Part shown: positions 56,251-64,000 of the stretch, piece by piece
Position numbering within the stretch: position 1 is the first letter of the stretch
How the letters are laid out: each line of letters opens with the position of its first letter
NCBI GenBank assembly: GCA_011109175.1
Contig: RDEW01000002.1
Location: 1,713,925 to 1,777,924 of the forward strand
DNA: 64,000 bases
Direction of reading: 5' to 3'
Source of the DNA: Dicyema japonicum
Lineage: Eukaryota > Dicyemida > Rhombozoa > Dicyemidae
Program-made: the position numbers and the translations under genes
Notes under the pieces: model-generated
Seen by the model: the letters and a program-made list of their open reading frames with translations, nothing else
The model's database searches: none
Told to the model about the DNA's origin: nothing

Positions 56251-57081
56251 ATGCAACGTGCGTTCGATTCGGTGGCGTTAAAACTCTCTCGAGTTGGCAA
56301 AAATGTTGAAAGGAAAAAAGGAGAAGGGTCACTTGCGTTACCTGATGGTATGAATGTAATTCTTGCCATATCCGAGAGCGTTGTGGCAGATGACCCAAAA
56401 GAATGGGCGAGGCAGGTAGTCCTGCAGGTACGTAGCAGGCTATCTCGAATGCCCTGGAATGGATGGCCATACTTGGCGGAGCTCTGCAGTGGCAGATTCA
56501 GTACTGCTATATCTGTGAGTGAACTCAAGAAGATGGCTGTAGGCAAAGAGGGTACTGGTCTAAAGGGGCGGGGACCAGGTGACCACAACTGTCAAAGAGA
56601 GCACGAGCACCAGAGCTGTGATACGTTGCAGCTCAAGCATGTTTATGAGGTCTTTGCGCGGAATCTCGCTGCAGCGGCAGATGTCCCACTTGAGGACCGT
56701 AGATTTACCCGCAAGATTCCTCATTGTAAGGTTAACGGTGTAGTGTTAACCTGCATCAATAAGGCTGTGGCTTATGCGGTGGAGGCTAAGCCAGTAGGGT
56801 CATTGGGTGACATCTCCCTAGTGCTGTATGCAGCACAGATCACCTATGAGGAATTGACGGACAAGCCCAGACCACCCAGTAAATGGAGGGAGCAGATCTG
56901 TGCCAAGATTGCTTGGAGACAGACTGAGCTGGAAGCACTGGAGGGGCACATAAGTAGTGTGGCGAGAGGGGTTAGAGGAAAAGCACCGGCTATAGTAAAG
57001 GGGCTAATTAGTAAACTCCGTGTTCCCAAATGGGACCTCAAAGAGTTGAGGAGGGCAAAGGTGGAGTTAGAGGGGCAATAA
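56251..57081 (+). CDS. NeSL/R2-type LINE, N-terminal ORF (276 codons, open)
   Basis: An uninterrupted frame. The N-terminal half has no motif I know. The second half (YAAQITYEELTDKPRPPSKW, KIAWRQTELEALEGHISSVA, KLRVPKWDLKELRRAKVELE) matches the region preceding the RT in this retrotransposon clade, and resembles 47,500-47,700. The RT part begins in an overlapping +1 frame at about 57,060-57,090, so one frameshift separates them. The GC content and codon use are richer than the surroundings, suggesting a younger insertion. Confidence 0.7.
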   Translation: MQRAFDSVALKLSRVGKNVERKKGEGSLALPDGMNVILAISESVVADDPKEWARQVVLQVRSRLSRMPWNGWPYLAELCSGRFSTAISVSELKKMAVGKEGTGLKGRGPGDHNCQREHEHQSCDTLQLKHVYEVFARNLAAAADVPLEDRRFTRKIPHCKVNGVVLTCINKAVAYAVEAKPVGSLGDISLVLYAAQITYEELTDKPRPPSKWREQICAKIAWRQTELEALEGHISSVARGVRGKAPAIVKGLISKLRVPKWDLKELRRAKVELEGQ

Positions 57082-58440
57082 TGGTGTATAAGAGGAAACT
57101 CTATACACATGAAAGTCGGTGTAAGAGAAGGAGAGAAAATAATCTGTTTGAGTTTAATCGCAGATTGTTTTACCGTCGCCTACACGAAAATGGCCATAGT
57201 GTATGTTCCCAGGAGGACGCGGAAATGCTTTCCACATGGGGTAGTATGTGGGAGGCTAAACCACGCAAAGGAAATGCGTGGAATGTCCCGTACAGCGCCG
57301 CTCTTTTCTTGGCGGAATTTTCGAATTTTCGCAAGAAATTTGAGGCTGTAGTGAGACATCTCCCATATTGGAAAACGACCGGGGTCGATAAAGTGTATAA
57401 TTTCTTTATTAAAAGATGCACTTCATTGCACGAGTCTATGTGTCGTGTATTACAGAAAAGCATCACTAACCCGGAAACGATTCCTGATTGGGCATGCACA
57501 GGGATAACTTATTTGATCCCAAAGCTGAATAACCCCCAGTCTGCGGCAGATTATCGACCGATAACCTGATGACCAAATTGGTGGCTAATGAGGTCAGGAG
57601 TTTTGTAGAAGCAAATGGGATTCTTTCCGAGAATCATTTGGCTACTGTGCGAAATTGTCAGAGGGCAAAAGAGCAGGCTTTGATCAGCAAATGCCTTTCT
57701 GTGTCTCACGGAAACTCACTTTTGTCTATGTGGGTTGATGTGAAAGAAGGCTTACGATTCAGTTATCATTCTACTTTGTCGAGTGCCTACACAGTCCTGT
57801 GTATGCCTGTGTGGTTCATCAGCTTTGTAGTGGCTGTGATGAATAGGTGGAGTATTCATCTGAACTATAATAGCTGGCACCGGATAGGCGAGGTAAAACT
57901 CAAGAGGGGATCCTTCAGGGGATAGGCATGTCTCCGTTACTCTTTGTTCTCTGTTTGGAGCCATTGAGTCGCCGCCTCAATGACCGGTTTGAGCAAATAC
58001 CAGTTCATTGTGAAGGGGTCTGTTTCAGTACAAATCACCTTTCTTTTTATCGATGACCTGAAGATGTATGCTCGAACAGCCGAGGAGCTCTACTCCATGG
58101 GGGTCTGTGCCAGGGAATTCTTTGAGAGTATAGGGCTAGATTTGAATTATTTCAAAGTCTGCGACTTAACACGCAAGTATGTAGCGAGTTAGTAAGAGTC
58201 CTAGAGGAACACGAAGGATATAAGTATCTGGGTGTTACCGAAACTCCAAAGTCCCTTATAATGCCTGAGACAAAGCGACAAATTACTGAAGGCATCCGTA
58301 AAAGAGCAGCGTTATTGTGTAAGACGTCTCTAAATGCAAGGAATTTGTTCCTAGCATTAAATGAGTATGCTGTCTCGCTGCTAAACTACTACATAGGTGT
58401 TGTGGAGTTTGAGCCCTACGCTACTAAGTGGGGTGTTTTT
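57060..58440 (+). pseudogene. NeSL/R2-type LINE, RT domain
   Basis: In shifting frames: FEFNRRLFYRRLHENGHSVC, VVRHLPYWKTTGVDKVYNFF, PDWACTGITYLIPKLNNPQS, YRPIT (motif 1-2), ENHLATVRNCQRAKEQALI (the QKGCRRxxxGxKDQLLI equivalent), GDxxxSPLLFxLCLEPLSRR (motif 4), FIDDLKMYARTAEELYSMG (active site IDD) and EGYKYLGVTETPKS. The order is complete through the palm and start of the thumb. It stops at about 58,440. Frameshifts near 57,569, 57,930 and 58,190 inactivate it. Confidence 0.85.
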
Positions 58441-58842
58441 ATTATATATTAAATAATATTTACATTGGTTAACCATTATTTATTAATTTTTTAATAACGT
58501 GCGCATCAACGTGCTTATGGGTGAATCAGTTGGTCGTTTTTATCAAGATTCTTATTTGTCATTTGGCAAAGCTAAAAATAAACTACCCTAATGTCTAATT
58601 TGCATGGAAGTCTTAGCAAATGATGCTATGGTTCCTAGCAAATCCGAAAAATCTGTGGATTATTTTATCCATTTGAAAAAACAACACAAGTATTATGTCG
58701 CGAGCGCACATATCGTATTTTTTAAAAATTTATATATATTTCTAATCTCTCGAAGATTTGGAAATTTTTTTATTAATTAATTATAATATTTGTAATTAAT
58801 TAATTTTATATACGGATAACCGCAATTAAATAAATTATTTAC
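58441..58842. other. AT-rich spacer
   Basis: Nothing recognised. Confidence 0.35.
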
Positions 58843-59490
58843 ATGCATCATCCTCGTGTTATGTTTAGTTCAGTGAATCATCCTAAATGCTACATTAAAG
58901 ACGTCTCTGCTTATAACCAAATTAAAAATATTCTTGAAGGTATATTGAGATATATAAAGGAAGGCAAAGAGCTTAATGACATTGATCGCTTTAAAAAACG
59001 AAGACTCAGCAAAAAGCAGAATTATTTATATTATCGATGGATCCTTATATCTTAAGTACCAATTTAATAGCTACAAGCTGGTTATAGCGTTTGATAATGA
59101 TGCTCTTATGACTTTGCTTGCAGAAGACTTACATCGGCAAGGCGATTGTGGACAAAACATTTTGGAAAAGTTATGTCGCGACGTTTCTTCGTGATAAAGC
59201 GTGAGATAGTTAGAGGTGTGGTCCAAAATTGTGAAGTCTGCTTATTTTTGTCAACTCTGAAACAATCTGATGAGATTTGTCATATTTTTTCTAACTCCCC
59301 GAATGAAAGATTGCAAGAGATTTTATCGACTTAAAAAGGTATAAAAAAGGGTATTTTGTAGATTTAAAAGCCGTAATGATTCATTTTCTTGGTTACTCAG
59401 TGTTATTGACGTGTATTCAAAATTCTCTAATAATCTTGTTATCGTGGAACAGGAGGATAGATCAGAATATAAAGTTCATAAATAATTTTA
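58843..59490 (+). pseudogene. Integrase N-terminal and core-start fragment (gypsy/Ginger-like)
   Basis: Three frames join as a readable integrase start: KLVIAFDNDALMTLLAEDLH, RQGDCGQNILEKLCRDRFFV, IKREIVRGVVQNCEVCLFLS (HxxxCxxN..K...F....I...V..C..C zinc site), then HIFSNSPNERLQEILS, leading into the core (VIDVYSKFSNNL region, after shifts). The catalytic D is in the expected place (VIDV) but the rest is lost. Confidence 0.65.
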
Positions 59491-59529
59491 TCGGTATCAT
59501 CTGAAGACAAGGAATCCCAGAATTGTTTC

Positions 59530-61495
59530 ATCAATTTGTTGTGAGTTTGTCGCCATTGATGTTCGTTGTGTCGACGGATGGTTCGCAATTGGCGGTATGT
59601 ATTCCAAATCCTTGAGGGAATGCACCGAAGATATCTCCCAGTTTTTCAACGAAAACCCGATGGCCATACTGGGAGGTGATCTCAACTCCAAGAGCACTTC
59701 CTTTGGCTGCAAGAAGAGTAACAAGGATGGCTTGACCCACAGGACCGCTTAGCCTTGTCTTACAAAAATTGGCGAACTACAAAAGCAGTTGTCGGAAAAA
59801 TTCAAAAGTTGGAATGAGAATAAGTGGAACTCTCAACTACGGAAGCTAAACAAACACAATCCTTCTTTCTGGAAGTTATACCGAAGAGTGAGGAACCCAG
59901 AGTCAATCGCAAACAAGATTGTGCTCAAGAAACCGGATGGCACCTACTATGCTGAAGACGAAATACCTCAAGTTTTTGAGACACAGCTTAAAAAGATATT
60001 TGATGTGGACGATGATGTCATAGCAAAGAAGACTTGTTACAAACCATTGTCAGAGAAAACAGCATTTATAGAGATCTCTCTAGAAGAGCTGAAGATAGCA
60101 ATAAGAGCTGTCAAGAATAAAGCTCCGGGCAGTGATTTCATCAAAGCTAGAATGTTCAAAGAAGGCCCGGAAATTTTATTCGAAGTCCTAAAGATATGTT
60201 CAACGCATGCATAAAATTGGCCATGTTCCGCAGGAATGGAAGAAGACCATTGTACGGATGGTGGCGAAGACAGGAAGATCGAAAAATGATCCTGATAGCT
60301 ACCGTCCGATCAGCCTGATTAGGTCGATCTCAAAAGTCATGGAAAAAATTATTTTCTGGAGGCTTACAACTCAGCTGGAAAAAGAAGATTACTTCAGAAA
60401 TGATCAATTTGGTTCTCGCCAGGACGGTCATGCGGTGATTGCTTATTTCATCCCAACTCCGAGTTATGCAAAGCTAGAGAATCCAAATGTCTCTTGAATG
60501 TCATATGTCTCGACATATCAAAAGCACTTAACAGTGTTAACCACAGAGCCATAATCGATCAGTTATCTCGGACGGGGAGCCCAAAGGAACTAGTGAATTG
60601 GGTGAAAGTATACCTAGAAGGAAGAAAATCCTATGTTAGATGCGGACGCTATTTTTCAAATATGATATTATTGAAGAGAGGAGTCCCACAAGGATCAATT
60701 TTGAGCCCTATATTGTTTAATGTTCTAATGGCCGGTTTCCCGTCTCCGTCTACACCGAGTACGAGATCTCTGATATACGCAGACGACGTGCTACTGTCTG
60801 ATATGTCGAGATCGAGCACGATCTCAGAGAAGAGACTCAATATGTACATGGAAGAGATAAAAGACTGGTGGTCTTCATGGGTTAAAACTGTCAGAAGAAA
60901 AATCTAGTGCAATAATGTTCCTTAGTCGGAATGGTAAAGTAAATCAGAAAGATTCAATATGCGGAATCAACATTGTGAGCTCCCTGAAGTATCTCGAAAC
61001 AGCTTTTGAGAAATCTGGGAGCACATTGTGCGATTTTAAACTGAAAAGGAAGAAAGCCCACTATGCGTTATTGTGTATGATGAAATTGAGACTGGAAACG
61101 GATATGTTTTTATTTATTTTTTCACGTACGATAATTCCATCATTCCTTTGTGGACTGGAAGTATGGTATTACACTGCATACAAAAAGCGTTTTATCTTGC
61201 TTTTTGAAAAATCGAGGAGAGCAGGGATCAAGATAGCCTTACACAAAAGGCTCGACGAGAAGCTAGATGAAGATGAAAATTTGCTAGTAATGTCGATAAA
61301 AGATGCAGCAGAAAGAAGGATGGAAAACTACCTGAAAAGAGTTGCCATCATTGACTCGAATGTTGCAGCACAAATAAACGATAAGAGGGATCTGAGAGCG
61401 CAGAGAAGATTCCAAGCGTCTGCAGGACTTGCGGCATGAGGCCAAATAACTCCCTCTTTAATTTTTCCTTGCTAATAAAGTTGTTAAAGTTAAAA
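59530..61495 (+). mobile_element. LINE-B (Jockey/CR1-like): partial endonuclease, RT and 3' end
   Basis: Endonuclease part: FAIGGMYSKSLRECTEDISQ, MAILGGDLNSKSTSFG (GDxN). Then LYRRVRNPESIANKI, KNKAPGSDFIKARMFKEG and GHVPQEWKKTIVRMVAKTGR. RT: DSYRPISLIRSISKVMEKII, NDQFGSRQDGHA, VICLDISKALNSVNHRAII (motif 3), RGVPQGSILSPILFNVLMAG (motif 4, intact), SLIYADDVLLSDMS (motif 5, intact). Tail: SMKYLE-like segment, SFLCGLEVWYYTAYKK, VMSIKDAAERRMENYLKRVA, and TGA at about 61,437-61,439. The 3' UTR has AATAAA at 61,474-61,479. Three frame changes (near 60,205, 60,495 and 60,910) break one otherwise continuous ORF. It is the best-preserved LINE here, and 11,655-11,893 is a truncated copy of it. Confidence 0.9.
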
Positions 61496-61599
61496 GTATT
61501 GTTTGTTGTTCTTGGGTCCTATAAAATTGGTCGCCATAATTTTTTAGTTTAAAATTCTGGTGTGCGCTCCACGCTTGCGACATATTATTTAGTTTTTAC

Positions 61600-63170
<1,571 letters not shown>

Positions 63171-63856
63171 CTGTTTTTTTATTACGCACTTATTCTGCAC
63201 CAAGCAAAGTATGTCTTTGAGCAGAATGCATTGACAACAATAAGTCTTCATTTTCTTCACACTGTAGTAAGCGATTATCCGAAATTTGTGCCGGATGATC
63301 AACCCCATTAAAAATCTTGAATGGAGATGTTTTGTTGATTGATGATTGGAATATTTTAACTGAATACGAATATCACCAAGACTAGATTGATGTTTTCATA
63401 GAGTTACTTCAGTAGCTGAAACGGATGATAACCACTTTTAGAGATTGGTTTAATCTATAAGTTTAACAGACAAAACTTTTATAATCAATCGTTGTTTCAG
63501 CTCTGATTCTTCCTAAAAAATCGCTAAAAAATATTATTGCCTTTATCCTATTATATTAAATTACTGTAATAGATTTATCATCCTCAAAACTAGCAATGGG
63601 GAAGTCTCCAAATAAGCTGTTAAGGAAAGTGACGCATCAAGAAACCCTTTTTCAGATTCTCTAATAGCTAGCGCAACTCATCATTATTATTATTATTATT
63701 AACTCATCTGAAGCTTAAAACCGAAATAAAATATTTTTTAACTTTAAATATTAATGAATTTTTTTGTTAATTAAAAAAATAAAAATGATTAAAATTTCAT
63801 TCGATTAATCTGAGTGACTTTTGTTATTTTATGATTTCAAAATATTAAAAAAATTA
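63171..63856. other. Unassigned AT-rich sequence with an (ATT)n run
   Basis: Nothing coding recognised. A short (ATT)6-like microsatellite lies at about 63,683-63,702. Confidence 0.35.
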
Positions 63857-64000
63857 GCCGCGTGGCGACATGTGGTGCTGCGTGGTTATTTGATTGAAGT
63901 TTTCTGCTTGCTTGTCTGTTCCTCTTTTCTCTTCCTATTAGAGTGGCGTCATGTGATCCACCTGTCTAGGTGACGCCCAGTGCCAGGCCGGCACGAAAAA
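63857..64000 (+). repeat. Anonymous repeat R2, copy 3 of 3 (cut by window end)
   Basis: GCCGCGTGGCGAC, TGTCTGTTCCTCTTTTCTCT, CATGTGATCCACCTGTCTAG and CCGGCACGAAAAA match 43,835-43,970 and 31,820-31,905. The 3' part lies beyond the window. Confidence 0.7.

Overview
The window is an AT-rich, TE-dense piece of a metazoan nuclear genome with four recognisable host genes. The strongest clue to the organism is intron size. In every host gene I could reconstruct, the reading frame is restored by GT-AG introns of about 21-28 nt (25 read by hand, mean about 23.5 nt). The standard genetic code is used and the gene families are metazoan: a Max-type bHLH factor, C-type lectin domains, a PDP-type PP2C phosphatase and an MBOAT acyltransferase. 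Introns this short in an animal point to a dicyemid mesozoan (Dicyema or a relative). That assignment is an inference from gene structure, not a database match.

Layout. 0-2.9 kb: LINE debris and unassigned AT-rich DNA. 2.9-4.45 kb: an MBOAT gene (+), with an inverted partial copy of it at 4.8-5.09 kb. 5.1-6.4 kb: LINE fragments. 6.5-8.7 kb: a block bounded by inverted telomere-like degenerate repeats, holding a pogo/Tigger-type element with TIRs and an LTR-type integrase remnant. 8.7-20.4 kb: mostly decayed sequence with LINE 3' ends, endonuclease fragments, tRNA-like sequences and a second pogo-type element nested in another repeat. 20.56-21.23 kb: a three-exon Max-like gene (+). 21.35-24.06 kb: a nearly full-length RTE-type LINE (-). 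24.3-25.0 kb: another RT fragment.

26.4-30.2 kb and 39.57-43.2 kb are two copies of one segmental duplication in the same orientation, each carrying a gene for a four-CTLD protein on the minus strand. Copy 1 has a C-terminal membrane anchor. Copy 2 has a stop just before the anchor and other damage. Between and after them lie an RTE endonuclease/RT, NeSL/R2-type RT pieces, integrase fragments and several multi-copy anonymous repeats. At 44.2-46.95 kb a Jockey/CR1-type LINE is split by a 1.6-kb element with long TIRs, tandem subrepeats in the TIRs and a perfect 9-bp target duplication. 47.1-49.8 kb holds more LINEs on both strands. 50.7-51.8 kb is a PP2C-family gene related to pyruvate dehydrogenase phosphatase (-) in which a metal-ligand aspartate is lysine. 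52.0-52.2 kb is a tRNA-derived SINE. 53.4-63.2 kb is a nested TE stack: a hAT with TIRs that contains a LINE, a NeSL/R2-type LINE with its N-terminal ORF, an integrase fragment, a second LINE with its 3' end, and a ZBED-like hAT transposase. The window ends inside the third copy of an anonymous repeat that is also present at 31.8 and 43.8 kb.

Most coding potential is TE-derived and broken. The host genes are islands within it. Several host-gene disruptions are isolated single-base gaps, often in or near short base runs, so residual long-read assembly error is a real alternative to pseudogenisation.
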